Of a stretch of DNA of 64,000 nt, positions 41,975-51,378 are shown in pieces. A program made the position numbers and the translations under genes. This DNA is from Candidatus Megaera polyxenophila (GTDB lineage Bacteria > Pseudomonadota > Alphaproteobacteria > Rickettsiales > Rickettsiaceae). Location: NCBI GenBank assembly GCA_037101405.1, contig AP017964.1:186001-250000 (forward strand), in the 5' to 3' direction. Position 1 is the stretch's first letter; each line of letters begins with the position of its first letter. The notes under the pieces are model-generated. The model worked only from the letters and a program-made list of their open reading frames with translations, was not told the DNA's origin and made no database searches.

Positions 41975-42172
41975 TTATTTTCCAATATTCAAGAAAAATC
42001 TTATCATATTGTGAATACCATAATCTAAAATCAAGCTTGCCAAGCTAAACAAAAATACAGCGATAATTACAACTACTACCGAAGTAATTAACTCTTTTCT
42101 TTCTGGCCAAACAACTTTTTTTGCTTCCTGCCGAACTTGATCAAAAAATTTATATACTTTTGTTTGTTTCAT
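41975..42172 (-). CDS. secE: Preprotein translocase subunit SecE
   Basis: SecE stabilises SecY in the Sec translocon. The 65-residue protein is the short single-membrane-span form: an amphipathic start ([20 protein letters not shown]) with the conserved WP motif, then a hydrophobic helix of about 20 residues. It lies between tRNA-Trp and nusG, as in other Rickettsiaceae. Confidence 0.95.
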   Translation of the reverse strand: MKQTKVYKFFDQVRQEAKKVVWPERKELITSVVVVIIAVFLFSLASLILDYGIHNMIRFFLNIGK

Positions 42173-42201
42173 TACAATCCCAACATCTGCCTTATTTTAT
42201 T

Positions 42202-42277
42202 TGGCAGGAGCGACAGGAATCGAACCCGCAACCTCCGGTTTTGGAGACCGGCGCTCTACCAGTTGAGCTACACTCCT
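42202..42277 (-). tRNA. tRNA-Trp (anticodon CCA)
   Basis: The minus strand gives a complete cloverleaf. The acceptor stem AGGAGTG pairs with CGCTCCT, the D-arm contains AGCTCAACTGGTAGAGC, the anticodon loop is CTCCAAA, and the T-arm contains GGTTCGATTCC. The 3' GCCA is encoded. Its position directly before secE is conserved in rickettsiae. Confidence 0.97.
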
Positions 42278-42368
42278 ATCACAGTTCTCCCAATAAATCA
42301 ACATATTTAATTATTAGAGAATAGCGATTAGTTATTTACTTCTCTTAAAAGAGAAATATTTCTAATAA

Positions 42369-44453
42369 TTAAGGTTTGTTTTTACCTTGTTGTTTTAATA
42401 AAATAGCATCCACTACATGCTGAGGCACTTGAGCATAACTATCTAAATCCATGGAAAAACTAGCTCTACCCTGAGATTGGGATCTTAAAGTATTCACATA
42501 ACCAAACATCTCTGCAAGAGGCACATTAGCTGAAATAACTTTTGCATTTCCTCTATTGTCCATACTAGTTACCTGCCCCCTTCTAGAATTTAGGTCTCCA
42601 ATAATATCACCCATATATTCCTCAGGCGTAACAACCTCAACTTTCATAATCGGCTCAAGTAATTTTGGCCCAGCAAGCGGCATACCTTCTCTAAAAGCAG
42701 CTTTAGCAGCTATTTCAAAAGCAAGCACACTAGAATCAACATCATGATAAGAACCGTCAAGCAATGTAGCTTTAAAATTAATCATCGGGTAGCCCGCAAT
42801 AATACCAGAATTCTTTATCGCATTTAAACCTTTCTCTACACCCGGTATATACTCCTTAGGTATTGCACCGCCAACAATTTTACTTTCAAAAACAAAACCT
42901 TCTCCAAGAGCGGCTGGTTCAAATAAGATTTTGACTTTTGCAAACTGACCAGCACCACCCGATTGTTTCTTATGAGTGTAATCAATTTCATAAGGTTTGG
43001 TAATAGTTTCACAATAAGCTACTTCCGGAGCTCCAACATTCGCTTCTACCTTGAATTCCCTTTTCATACGGTCGACAAGAATTTCCAGATGGAGTTCACC
43101 CATACCACTAATATTAGTTCTACCACTATCATCGGTAAAAACTCTAAAAGATGGATCTTCAGCAGCTAATTTTTGTAATGCAAAAGACATTTTTTCTTGA
43201 TCAGCTGTAGATTTTGGCTCTACAGCGAGCTGGATAACAGGCTCTGGAAAATCCATTTTTTCTAAAATGACATTACCTTCAAGTGAACATAAAGTATCAC
43301 CAGTGGTAGTATTCTTTAGACCCGCAAGAGCAACAATATCTCCCGCCACCGCTTCTTTAACATCTTCACGATTATTAGCATGCATAAGGAGCATACGCCC
43401 TACTCTTTCTTTTTCACCTTTTACTGTGTTAAGTACAGTACTACCGGCGGAGAGCTTACCAGCATAAATTCTAATAAAGGTTAAAGAACCCACAAAAGGA
43501 TCATTCATAATCTTGAAAGCCAGAGCAGCAAAAGAACCATCAACAGAATTCTTTATAGATTTCTCTTCACCGGTCTTGGCATCAATTGCCTTAGTATCTG
43601 GTATATCTAAAGGCGAAGGTAAATAATCCACAACCGCATCAAGCAATGGCTGCACGCCTTTGTTTTTAAAAGCTGAACCACAAACTACCGGCACAAACTT
43701 ACTTGAAATAGTACCTTTTCTAATACAAGACTTAATTTCTGCTTCCGAAAGCTCCGTGCCTTCTAGGTATTTTTCCATTATTGCATCGTCTATTTCTGCT
43801 ACAATATCTAACATACTAGCTCTGTATTCATCCGCTTGCGCCTTTAGATCAGCCGGAATTTCACCATAAACATACTCAGCTCCCAGTGAACCATCTTTCC
43901 AAATCACGGACTGCATTTTTACCAGATCAACAACACCCACAAATGTTTCTTCGTTACCTATAGGCAATTGTAAAACCAAAGGCAAAGCACCTAATCTATC
44001 TTTTATCATACCGACACATCTAAAGAAATCGGCACCCATTCTATCTAGTTTATTAACAAAACACATTCTCGGCACAGAGTATTTATCAGCTTGCCGCCAA
44101 ACAGTTTCAGACTGAGGTTCAACACCTGCTACCCCATCAAATACAGTAACAGCACCATCGAGAACTCTAAGAGACCGTTCTACCTCAATAGTAAAATCAA
44201 CGTGTCCAGGAGTATCTATGATGTTAATTCTTTTTTCATTCCAAAAACAAGTAGTGGCCGCAGAGGTAATAGTAATACCTCGCTCCTGCTCCTGCTCCAT
44301 CCAATCCATGGTTGCACCACCATCATGGACCTCTCCTATGTTGTGAGATTTACCAGTATAATATAGAATACGCTCGGTAGTTGTTGTTTTACCCGCATCT
44401 ATATGAGCGCATATACCAATATTACGAACTTCAGATAATTTATACTTAGACAT
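42369..44453 (-). CDS. fusA: Elongation factor G
   Basis: EF-G is the GTPase that drives ribosomal translocation. The 694-residue protein has the G1 motif [15 protein letters not shown] and the effector region [38 protein letters not shown] and [10 protein letters not shown] follow, with domains II to V intact. A clear AGAGG lies upstream of the ATG. It begins 12 bases after rpsG in the classical str operon order rpsL-rpsG-fusA. The usual tuf gene does not follow; instead tRNA-Trp and secE come next. Confidence 0.98.
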   Translation of the reverse strand: MSKYKLSEVRNIGICAHIDAGKTTTTERILYYTGKSHNIGEVHDGGATMDWMEQEQERGITITSAATTCFWNEKRINIIDTPGHVDFTIEVERSLRVLDGAVTVFDGVAGVEPQSETVWRQADKYSVPRMCFVNKLDRMGADFFRCVGMIKDRLGALPLVLQLPIGNEETFVGVVDLVKMQSVIWKDGSLGAEYVYGEIPADLKAQADEYRASMLDIVAEIDDAIMEKYLEGTELSEAEIKSCIRKGTISSKFVPVVCGSAFKNKGVQPLLDAVVDYLPSPLDIPDTKAIDAKTGEEKSIKNSVDGSFAALAFKIMNDPFVGSLTFIRIYAGKLSAGSTVLNTVKGEKERVGRMLLMHANNREDVKEAVAGDIVALAGLKNTTTGDTLCSLEGNVILEKMDFPEPVIQLAVEPKSTADQEKMSFALQKLAAEDPSFRVFTDDSGRTNISGMGELHLEILVDRMKREFKVEANVGAPEVAYCETITKPYEIDYTHKKQSGGAGQFAKVKILFEPAALGEGFVFESKIVGGAIPKEYIPGVEKGLNAIKNSGIIAGYPMINFKATLLDGSYHDVDSSVLAFEIAAKAAFREGMPLAGPKLLEPIMKVEVVTPEEYMGDIIGDLNSRRGQVTSMDNRGNAKVISANVPLAEMFGYVNTLRSQSQGRASFSMDLDSYAQVPQHVVDAILLKQQGKNKP

Positions 44454-44465
44454 GATACGTTACCT

Positions 44466-44945
44466 CTAGGAAGTTCTTTGGGCAAAATGTGCGAAAGCCT
44501 TATTAGACTCAGCCATTTTATGAGTATCTTCTTTCTTTTTAATTGCAACCCCACGGTTATTAGCAGCATCGAATAACTCTTCAGCTAATTTCTCAACCAT
44601 ACTACGGCCAGAACGTTTTAGAGCCGCATTAATAAGCCATCTTGTCGCCAAAGCATAACCTCTCCTTTCATCAACAGACGATGGCACTTGGTAATTAGCA
44701 CCACCAACCCTTACAGAAGTAACCTCGACAAAAGGTTTTACGTTATTTATACCATCGGTAAAAGTTTTAAAAGCATCAGCATTATGCTTTTTTTCCACTC
44801 TATTTAAAGCTCCATAAACAATTTTTTCTGCGAGAGACTTTTTCCCATCTTTCATAACGTTGTTGATAAACCTAGATAACAACACACTATTATACTTAGT
44901 ATCCGGCTTTATTACCTTTTTTACTGCTGCATGACGACGCGACAT
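44466..44945 (-). CDS. rpsG: 30S ribosomal protein S7
   Basis: S7 nucleates assembly of the 30S head. The 159-residue protein carries MSRRHAAVKKVIKPDTKYNS, the signature FINNVMKDGKKSLAEKIVYGA and RRGYALATRWLINAA, and it ends AFAHFAQRTS. It lies 34 bases after rpsL and 12 before fusA in the str operon. Confidence 0.98.
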   Translation of the reverse strand: MSRRHAAVKKVIKPDTKYNSVLLSRFINNVMKDGKKSLAEKIVYGALNRVEKKHNADAFKTFTDGINNVKPFVEVTSVRVGGANYQVPSSVDERRGYALATRWLINAALKRSGRSMVEKLAEELFDAANNRGVAIKKKEDTHKMAESNKAFAHFAQRTS

Positions 44946-44979
44946 TTTATACCTTAACTATACAATTTACATTAAATAA

Positions 44980-45357
44980 CTATTTATTACCCTTAGAAGA
45001 AGTACCATAGCGAGAACGACCCTGCTTACGCCCCTTAACACCCTGCGTATCAAGTGCACCGCGAACTATATGATATTTTACACCAGGAAGATCTGGGACT
45101 CTACCACCCCTCACAAGAACCGCAGAGTGTTCTTGAAGATTATGCCCCTCCCCGGGAATATAAGCATTTACATATTCACCATTACTTAAACGAACCCTAG
45201 CCATCTTACGAAGAGCTGAATTCGGTTTTTTTGGAGTAACTGTTTTTACAATAACACACACACCTTTTAAAAACGGATTTCCTCTAAGAGCGGGTGACTT
45301 TGTTTTCTTAATTTTTGGTTGGCGTCCCTTTCTAACAAGCTGATTATTTGTTGGCAT
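44980..45357 (-). CDS. rpsL: 30S ribosomal protein S12
   Basis: S12 lines the decoding centre. The 125-residue protein aligns with E. coli S12 without gaps through the core. The loop [11 protein letters not shown] keeps Lys43 and Lys44. The second decoding loop reads [17 protein letters not shown], so the position of E. coli Lys88, a classic streptomycin-resistance site, is proline here. This may be normal for the lineage. It is the first gene of the str operon. Confidence 0.98.
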   Translation of the reverse strand: MPTNNQLVRKGRQPKIKKTKSPALRGNPFLKGVCVIVKTVTPKKPNSALRKMARVRLSNGEYVNAYIPGEGHNLQEHSAVLVRGGRVPDLPGVKYHIVRGALDTQGVKGRKQGRSRYGTSSKGNK

Positions 45358-45510
45358 CTACTAAATACACTCTAAACTGAAGTTAAAAAAACAACTACAA
45401 ATGGAATACTAATGTCCATCAGTAATCTAATATTTAATTAAAATTTCTGAAGAACTATATCTAACTTTTAAATCAATAGCAAGAATTTTATATACACAAA
45501 TACTATATAA

Positions 45511-46257
45511 TTAAAGTTTTATTTTAAATCCATCATAAAGGGGCGCAATATGAGGCGGCATCTTGGTAATAATTTCATGGTAATCAATATTATGACTCAT
45601 ATTAGTTAAATAAACCTTTTCGGGTACATATTTTTTAACCCATTCAAAAACTCTTTCAAGCCCCGCATGTTTAATAGTGGATTTATAATCCACACAATCT
45701 ACTATCCATACTTTGGTATTATATAAATATTTTTCTGATTCAACAGAGATAGAGGAAACATCACAAGAATAAACAAACTCTTCTATCCTAATACCGAGGC
45801 TCTTAATTGCTCCGTGAATTTGAGGGAATAACTGAAAAACAGTATTATTAACTTTAATTTCCTGAAACTCATTAACAATATTCATTTTAAGCAACCCACT
45901 ATCAAATAAATATTTATACCTTTCAAAAATCAAGGGTGCGATAGATTCAAGAATAAAAACATTAAGAGGTTTTCCGTGAATATAAAAAAACACTCTTAAT
46001 TCATCTATACCGCTAAGGTGGTCAGCATGCTCATGAGTTAAAATTGCAGCATCTAGATGATAAATACCTGAATTAATCAATTGCTCCTTAATATTAAAAC
46101 CGAAATCTACCAGGACTCTTGTCTCATTCTGGCTAATTATTATTGAAGATCTAAGTCTTTTATTATATGGTGAATCAGATTTACAAACTAAACAGCTACA
46201 ACCTATAACAGGAACACCTAGAGATGATCCGCATCCTAAAATATTAACTTCTAACAT
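45511..46257 (-). CDS. Metallo-beta-lactamase-fold hydrolase, PhnP-like
   Basis: The 248-residue protein belongs to the metal-dependent hydrolases related to PhnP (phosphoribosyl cyclic phosphodiesterase). The beginning reads ILGCGSSLGVPVIGCSC with CLVCKSDSPYNKRLRSSI, typical of this subgroup. The metal-binding motif is THEHADHLSGIDELR, and further histidines/aspartates follow in FPQIHGAIKSLGIRIE, YSCDVS and MSHNIDYHE. The substrate is unknown. It diverges from the PAP2 gene, with 12 bases between the starts, so the two share a control region. Confidence 0.88.
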   Translation of the reverse strand: MLEVNILGCGSSLGVPVIGCSCLVCKSDSPYNKRLRSSIIISQNETRVLVDFGFNIKEQLINSGIYHLDAAILTHEHADHLSGIDELRVFFYIHGKPLNVFILESIAPLIFERYKYLFDSGLLKMNIVNEFQEIKVNNTVFQLFPQIHGAIKSLGIRIEEFVYSCDVSSISVESEKYLYNTKVWIVDCVDYKSTIKHAGLERVFEWVKKYVPEKVYLTNMSHNIDYHEIITKMPPHIAPLYDGFKIKL

Positions 46258-46269
46258 GTATTTTACTCT

Positions 46270-46941
46270 ATGAATAGTATGTATAACGTTATTTATAATT
46301 TTTTTGGCCTTAATAAAGAAATATTTATCTTTGTTAATAAAATTACTAACGTCAGCATAGTTCCTAATATCCTTAAAATAATTTCACAATTTTTCTTTAT
46401 CGGGAATTTTGCAGCATACTATCTTATAATATGCTTATATTGCTATTTCAAATTAAAAAAACTTTCAAATCCAAAAATGGAATTCGTTCCTATTTACAAT
46501 ACACTAGTAAAAGCCGGAACATGTTATGCTTTATTTGGTTTTGCCTATGCTGCTTTTAAGTTTGGTATTAACCTACCAAGGCCCTTTTGCTCTCTTTTTC
46601 CTTCGGAATTTACCACCATCCTTGACGTAACGAAAGAACGCTGCTTATCCTCATTCCCAAGCGCCCACACTGGACTTGCTATCCTTATAGCTTATTATTT
46701 ATGTCCACACCTTACAAAATACCAGAAAGCAGGAATGTTATTGTTAGTAACCCTTGTACCAATCTCTAGAATTACCCTCGCAATGCATTATCCGGCCGAT
46801 ATAATTTACAGTATTTTTATAGTTTACCTTCTAATTTTTTGTAGTAATAAACTAGTTGATTCCCTACAAAATATAATTATACAACCAATAGGTAGTTTTA
46901 TTGCGAATGCGCTATTTAGTCAGAACTCTCTAAGTTCATAA
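46270..46941 (+). CDS. PAP2-family membrane phosphatase
   Basis: The 223-residue protein has about six membrane helices and the three PAP2 motifs: KFGINLPRPF (motif 1), SSFPSAHTG (motif 2) and SRITLAMHYPAD (motif 3, with the nucleophilic histidine). Such enzymes dephosphorylate undecaprenyl pyrophosphate, phosphatidylglycerophosphate or lipid A. Which of these applies cannot be told. It ends 2 bases before the stop of the convergent flavoprotein gene. Confidence 0.88.
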   Translation: MNSMYNVIYNFFGLNKEIFIFVNKITNVSIVPNILKIISQFFFIGNFAAYYLIICLYCYFKLKKLSNPKMEFVPIYNTLVKAGTCYALFGFAYAAFKFGINLPRPFCSLFPSEFTTILDVTKERCLSSFPSAHTGLAILIAYYLCPHLTKYQKAGMLLLVTLVPISRITLAMHYPADIIYSIFIVYLLIFCSNKLVDSLQNIIIQPIGSFIANALFSQNSLSS

Positions 46942-46943
46942 AG

Positions 46944-48518
46944 TTAATTAAAACTTTCAGCTTTGGCACTTTTCCATAAATCCGCATACACCCCTTGAGC
47001 AGCTGGGTCTAAAAGCTCCCCAGTTTTCGCCATTGGATAGATTTCGGCAAAGCTTTTGCTAACTCCTATATCCGTATATTTTCTAACATGCGAAGCGTCC
47101 AGCTCCTCTGGACTACTTAACCCAAGGCACCCCACAATTTCGGAAAAATCAGATAATACACGGCGATGAAAATTGCTTACACGTAGTGATTTATCTGGTA
47201 CATCTAGTGATTTCCATCTATGCTTATTTTGCGTCGCAATCCCCGTTGGGCACTTATCGGTATTACATTGAAGAGATTGTATACAACCAAGAGCAAACAT
47301 CATAGCTCTTGCGGCATTACAAGTATCAGCCCCTAGAGCAATTTTTGTTAGCATATCATAACCAGTTGCTACTTTACCACTGGCAATTAAACGCATCCTA
47401 TTTCGTAAACCTGCGCCTACTAGAACATTATGAACAAAAATTATTGCCTCATTAATAGGAGTCCCCACCTTATCGGCAAAAATCAAAGGGGCTGCACCAG
47501 TGCCTCCTTCTGCTCCGTCAACTGTAATAAAATCAGGGATTATACCCGTGGCAATCATTGCCTTACACAGAGCCATAAACTCGCCTCTATGCCCTATGCA
47601 TAATTTAATACCGACTGGTTTCCCCCCGCATAAATTTTTAAGCTTAGCAAGAAATTCAAGTAACCCTATAGGTGTAGAAAATTCAGGATGCATAGGAGGA
47701 GATATTGCGTCAACTCCTGCCTCAAGCATCCGGATTCTAGCAATTTCTTCAGTAACTTTTACTCCAGGTAAAATGCCCCCATGAGCAGGTTTGGCTCCTT
47801 GAGATAACTTTAACTCAACCATCTTGACTATGTCATCACTAGAATTTTCTGCAAAAGCTTCGGGATTGAACCTGCCGTTTTTATAACGGCAACCGAAATA
47901 ACCGGTACCGATCTGCCAAATAATATCTCCGCCATTCTCAAGATGATAAGGGCTAATTGCTCCTTCTCCGGTATTATGAGCGAAATTACCAATTTTTGCT
48001 CCTTTGTTTAAAGCCCTAATAGCATTTGGACTAATTGCTCCAAAACTTATACCAGAAATATTTAGCCTTGATGCACTGTAGGGTTTTGTACAATCGCCAC
48101 CAAAAATCACTCTATTTTCGTCCTCCCTAACATGTTTAGGCGCAAGAGAATGATAAGAGAATTCATAACCTATAGCTGTTATATCATTCTTAGTACCAAA
48201 AGCTATCGTATCCCTAACTCCTTTAGCTTTTTGGTATACAAGTGATCTTATTTCCCTGCTAAAAGGTGTACCATCTTTGTCTGATTCAACAAAATACTGT
48301 TGAATTTCTGGTCTAATAAACTCAAACATGTACCGCAAGTGACCAATCACTGGGTAATTACGCAGAATAGTATGCTTAGTCGAAAAAATATCCCATAGCC
48401 CTATTACAATATAGGGAATTAGAAAATAAAGAATATATAGCGCAGCTTCTGAGAATTGATAAGCAATAAAAGTAGTAACTAACCCACTTACAGAAATTAA
48501 ATAATATAACCCACGCAT
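46944..48518 (-). CDS. FMN-binding glutamate synthase-like protein
   Basis: The 524-residue protein corresponds to the FMN/Fe-S synthase domain of glutamate synthase, standing alone without the amidotransferase domain. Recognisable blocks are SRLNISGISFGAISPNAIRAL, AHNTGEGAISPYHL, AKPAHGGILPGVKV, VDGAEGGTGAAPL and the cysteine-containing CIQSLQCNTDKCPTGIATQ. The N-terminus has two hydrophobic helices (residues 3-40), so it is probably membrane-anchored. No small subunit gene is nearby. A true glutamate synthase role is uncertain, and these stand-alone proteins are functionally uncharacterised. Confidence 0.85.
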   Translation of the reverse strand: MRGLYYLISVSGLVTTFIAYQFSEAALYILYFLIPYIVIGLWDIFSTKHTILRNYPVIGHLRYMFEFIRPEIQQYFVESDKDGTPFSREIRSLVYQKAKGVRDTIAFGTKNDITAIGYEFSYHSLAPKHVREDENRVIFGGDCTKPYSASRLNISGISFGAISPNAIRALNKGAKIGNFAHNTGEGAISPYHLENGGDIIWQIGTGYFGCRYKNGRFNPEAFAENSSDDIVKMVELKLSQGAKPAHGGILPGVKVTEEIARIRMLEAGVDAISPPMHPEFSTPIGLLEFLAKLKNLCGGKPVGIKLCIGHRGEFMALCKAMIATGIIPDFITVDGAEGGTGAAPLIFADKVGTPINEAIIFVHNVLVGAGLRNRMRLIASGKVATGYDMLTKIALGADTCNAARAMMFALGCIQSLQCNTDKCPTGIATQNKHRWKSLDVPDKSLRVSNFHRRVLSDFSEIVGCLGLSSPEELDASHVRKYTDIGVSKSFAEIYPMAKTGELLDPAAQGVYADLWKSAKAESFN

Positions 48519-48723
48519 ATATACTGCTTTATTTTTACTTAGGTTTTAACCCAATATGAACTTCAAGTATAACTTCAGTTTTTATTAATAAGTAGCTTTT
48601 CTACTGCTTACTTACTTAATCTTGTAAAATACCCTGCTATTTCCGGCATAAAATACTACTAATTAGAATTAAAACGCAATTTAAGTTTAACACTAATAAC
48701 AATAATAGAAAAAAAGCATTATA

Positions 48724-50019
48724 TTAAGTTATCCTTTCTTCCGAGGCTGGTAAAAAGAAATTCCCTTGCATTCCACCTATTTTTATATCAATCAGAAATT
48801 TAGCAATCTCACCATTTTCCACAAATTCAGCAACGGTTTTTATGCCCAGATCAGCTGCCAGTTTAATAAGAGTTTCAACAAAAAACCGACTGTGATCGTT
48901 TCTTAATATGTCCCTTATATAACTACCATCAATTTTTATAATATCGATTGGTAAATTTAAAAGCTGTTGAAAAGAAGTAAAACCAGAGCCAAAATCATCC
49001 AAAGCAAATTTACAACCATACTTATGCAAAGTATCAATAAAACTTTTAATAGCTTCGAAATCATCGTTTAAAGATGTTTCCGTGATTTCAATGATTAACC
49101 TTGTTGCCACATCGTACTTTTTAAGCAATATTTCTAATCTCTTTAGTAATCTGTGATTTAGTACACCAACATTAGAAATATTTACTGAAAGGCTGATCTT
49201 TTTATCCCTAGCAAGCTCTGATATTGCCATCTCTATTACTGTAAAATCAACAATACTAATTAACCCCTTACTTTCAGCATCGCATATCATTGGCCCGACT
49301 GATATCCATTTATTTTCTTTGTTTTTAACCCTTAATAAGCATTCATAGTAAATAATATTTCCTGTTTCACGATCGACCACAGGCTGATACATAAATTTAG
49401 CAGTTTGCTCAAGTAAAGCACTTCTTAATAGGTTAAGTTGTACGTTTCTCGCTCTTAATTCATTAATATCAACTGGGTCATCATCGTAATTAAAATAATA
49501 GGATTTATCACTTGAAGTAAAATTTCCATAATTCAACAAAGCAAGCAATTTTGTTGCTTTATTACCTACATCTTGAGGGAAACTTATGCTTCCTATTGAA
49601 CATTTTAGGTAACTTTCCGGAGATTCTTTATCAACGTATAGCTGCACCTGAGAATAAATAGAATAAGCTAGTTCCTCCGCTATTTTATTATCATTTGGAA
49701 TCAAAATATATAATTTGGTGGCATCTGTATCTTTTATAATTTTACACCCATCTACTTTTTGGCACGCAATATCTACAACAACATAAAATTTTTCAACGAT
49801 CTTGCTTGGGTGATCAAATAATATGCTGAGTTCATTTTTATTGACCAAACAAACTACCATCATAGTACCTTGCTTGCACCTTTCTATTTCCTGTTGCAAA
49901 TCTGTAGTTGCCTCATTTTTGTAGTTCATATCCTCTAACACCAAATGAAAATTACCGATCAAGAACAACTTGCCATTCTCATTAATCAGCGATATTATCG
50001 TAGCAAAACTATAATACAT
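48724..50019 (-). CDS. EAL-domain protein with degenerate GGDEF region
   Basis: The C-terminal half of this 431-residue protein is an EAL domain, which hydrolyses cyclic di-GMP. The EAL signature is ECL (YYECLLRV), and the metal/catalytic residues appear present: SVNIS, IEITETSL, ALDDFGSGF, IKIDGSYI, VAEFVEN and MQGNFF. The middle resembles a GGDEF domain (KCSIGSISFPQ), but where the GGDEF signature should be it reads DATKL before YILIPND, so cyclase activity is not expected. No membrane segment is obvious. With pleD broken in the same window, this may be a phosphodiesterase or c-di-GMP sensor left behind. Confidence 0.87.
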   Translation of the reverse strand: MYYSFATIISLINENGKLFLIGNFHLVLEDMNYKNEATTDLQQEIERCKQGTMMVVCLVNKNELSILFDHPSKIVEKFYVVVDIACQKVDGCKIIKDTDATKLYILIPNDNKIAEELAYSIYSQVQLYVDKESPESYLKCSIGSISFPQDVGNKATKLLALLNYGNFTSSDKSYYFNYDDDPVDINELRARNVQLNLLRSALLEQTAKFMYQPVVDRETGNIIYYECLLRVKNKENKWISVGPMICDAESKGLISIVDFTVIEMAISELARDKKISLSVNISNVGVLNHRLLKRLEILLKKYDVATRLIIEITETSLNDDFEAIKSFIDTLHKYGCKFALDDFGSGFTSFQQLLNLPIDIIKIDGSYIRDILRNDHSRFFVETLIKLAADLGIKTVAEFVENGEIAKFLIDIKIGGMQGNFFLPASEERIT

Positions 50020-50038
50020 TCACAATTTTTAAAAAAGC

Positions 50039-50293
50039 ATGAAGAGACAAGAAACAATTGAACAAAAATTAAGTGTGTTAAAGCCACAATATTTAGAAAT
50101 TATCAACAACAGTTACCTTCATAACAGTCACAATTCCAGCCCTGCCAATGGTGAATCCCATTTCACTATCAAGATTTTAGCAGATTCCCTCTTCCCTCAC
50201 CCACTACTTGATCAACATAAGATTATTAAAAACTTATTAAAAGAAGAATTTAGTAGAGGTCTTCATGCTTTATCAATTATAATAGTCAAATGA
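50039..50293 (+). CDS. BolA-family protein
   Basis: The 84-residue protein fits the BolA/YrbA family: YLEIINNSYLHN, then the GESHFTIKILADSLF core and a conserved histidine region (DQHKIIKNLLKEEF, GLHALSIII). BolA proteins pair with monothiol glutaredoxins in iron-sulfur handling. It diverges from the EAL gene and is followed after 27 bases by the UbiK-like gene. Confidence 0.87.
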   Translation: MKRQETIEQKLSVLKPQYLEIINNSYLHNSHNSSPANGESHFTIKILADSLFPHPLLDQHKIIKNLLKEEFSRGLHALSIIIVK

Positions 50294-50320
50294 TAAAATA
50301 AATATTAGGTATACCTCTTT

Positions 50321-50530
50321 ATGAATCAAGAAAGTATAATAAAGGTTCTGGCTGGGGCTACTATGGTAGCTAAAAAAACTTCTGAAAGTTTAAAGGAGAA
50401 AAGCTCAGAGTATATTAAAGAAAAAATTTTACAAAATGAATTTGTTACTCGTGAAGAGTATAATCAACTTCGCCAGCTTGTGCTGAAATTATCAGAAGAA
50501 ATTAAAACTATAGAAAAAAAGCTTCATTAA
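50321..50530 (+). CDS. UbiK/BMFP-like small coiled-coil protein
   Basis: The 69-residue product has an amphipathic N-terminal half and a coiled-coil end, NEFVTREEYNQLRQLVLKLSEEI. That matches the FVTREEFD...L...LE pattern of UbiK (membrane fusogenic protein family), an accessory factor of ubiquinone synthesis. Length is slightly short. The call rests on this pattern alone. It may be in one transcript with bolA. Confidence 0.55.
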   Translation: MNQESIIKVLAGATMVAKKTSESLKEKSSEYIKEKILQNEFVTREEYNQLRQLVLKLSEEIKTIEKKLH

Positions 50531-50676
50531 CTGCTTATATAGTAATTACTTTACATCAACTTTTAATTTATTTTTTGGTAGCAAATCAAAATTTTGATAT
50601 AATAATGCTTAAGCATGCTAACCTGAAGTTCGTGTTGCTGATTGCGCATTTAACTAAGTAATATGGAGAAGAGATA

Positions 50677-51117
50677 ATGAATAACAATAACCCTTTTGAG
50701 TTTTTTCAATCATTTATGAACCAAGAAAACTTGGCAAAATCAATGAAATGGATGCCAAATATGGATATGTCATCCCTTGGGAATATAATGAAGGACACTG
50801 CTGAAGCTATTACATCTACCAACCAACTCATTTCAGATACTGTTCAATCGATTGCAAAAAGGGGAGCTGACTCTTTTCAAAAAAATACTTCTGAAATGTT
50901 TAATACAATGAAAGAAGCTGCCTCAGCCGGGGATGTTGAACAAATTGCCAATTGCCAGCAAAATTACTGGAAATCAACAGTAGAACACAACATCAATAGC
51001 GCTAAAGAAATTTTAGACATAGCATCTAAATCTTCAATAGAAGTGCTAGAAGTTATGGGCAAAAACTTTACTGAAAAAATGAATAAACCTTTTGCTGCAA
51101 AAACTAAGCATAATTAA
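50677..51117 (+). CDS. Phasin-family protein
   Basis: The 146-residue product has a short start with FEFFQSFMN, followed by long amphipathic helices (ITSTNQLISDTVQSIAKRGAD, NYWKSTVEHNINSAKEILDI, EVLEVMGKNF) typical of phasin 2 proteins. Phasins coat polyhydroxybutyrate granules, though some have other roles. AGGAGAAG-like sequence (GGAGAAGAG) precedes the ATG. No PHA synthase gene is in the window; scoA-scoB at 60500 could belong to the same metabolism. Confidence 0.8.
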   Translation: MNNNNPFEFFQSFMNQENLAKSMKWMPNMDMSSLGNIMKDTAEAITSTNQLISDTVQSIAKRGADSFQKNTSEMFNTMKEAASAGDVEQIANCQQNYWKSTVEHNINSAKEILDIASKSSIEVLEVMGKNFTEKMNKPFAAKTKHN

Positions 51118-51343
51118 AAGATATTTAAATTAAGTTATTTAAGGCGTGTCGGTAGTATTGGTTAATTTTCCCTGCTACCGAATGGCATACCAGGTTAAGC
51201 TAATATAACCACAGAAAGTGCCATAATGTTACGTAATGCTAGATCTTATCTAGATTAGCTTGGTTACTACTAGGCACAAAAAGTAGTAACCATAAATAAT
51301 TATATTGTAATAAGTTAACCCAGCTAAAAGCTTCATGCAGAAA

Positions 51344-51378
51344 TAAAAACTGCAATAAGCAAATAGCAATTGCTTATT
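51344..51378 (-). terminator. Terminator at the end of ftsY
   Basis: On the minus strand AATAAGCA pairs with TGCTTATT (51371-51378 and 51354-51361 on the + strand), followed by GCAGTTTTTATTTC. The stem overlaps the ftsY stop codon. Confidence 0.7.
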
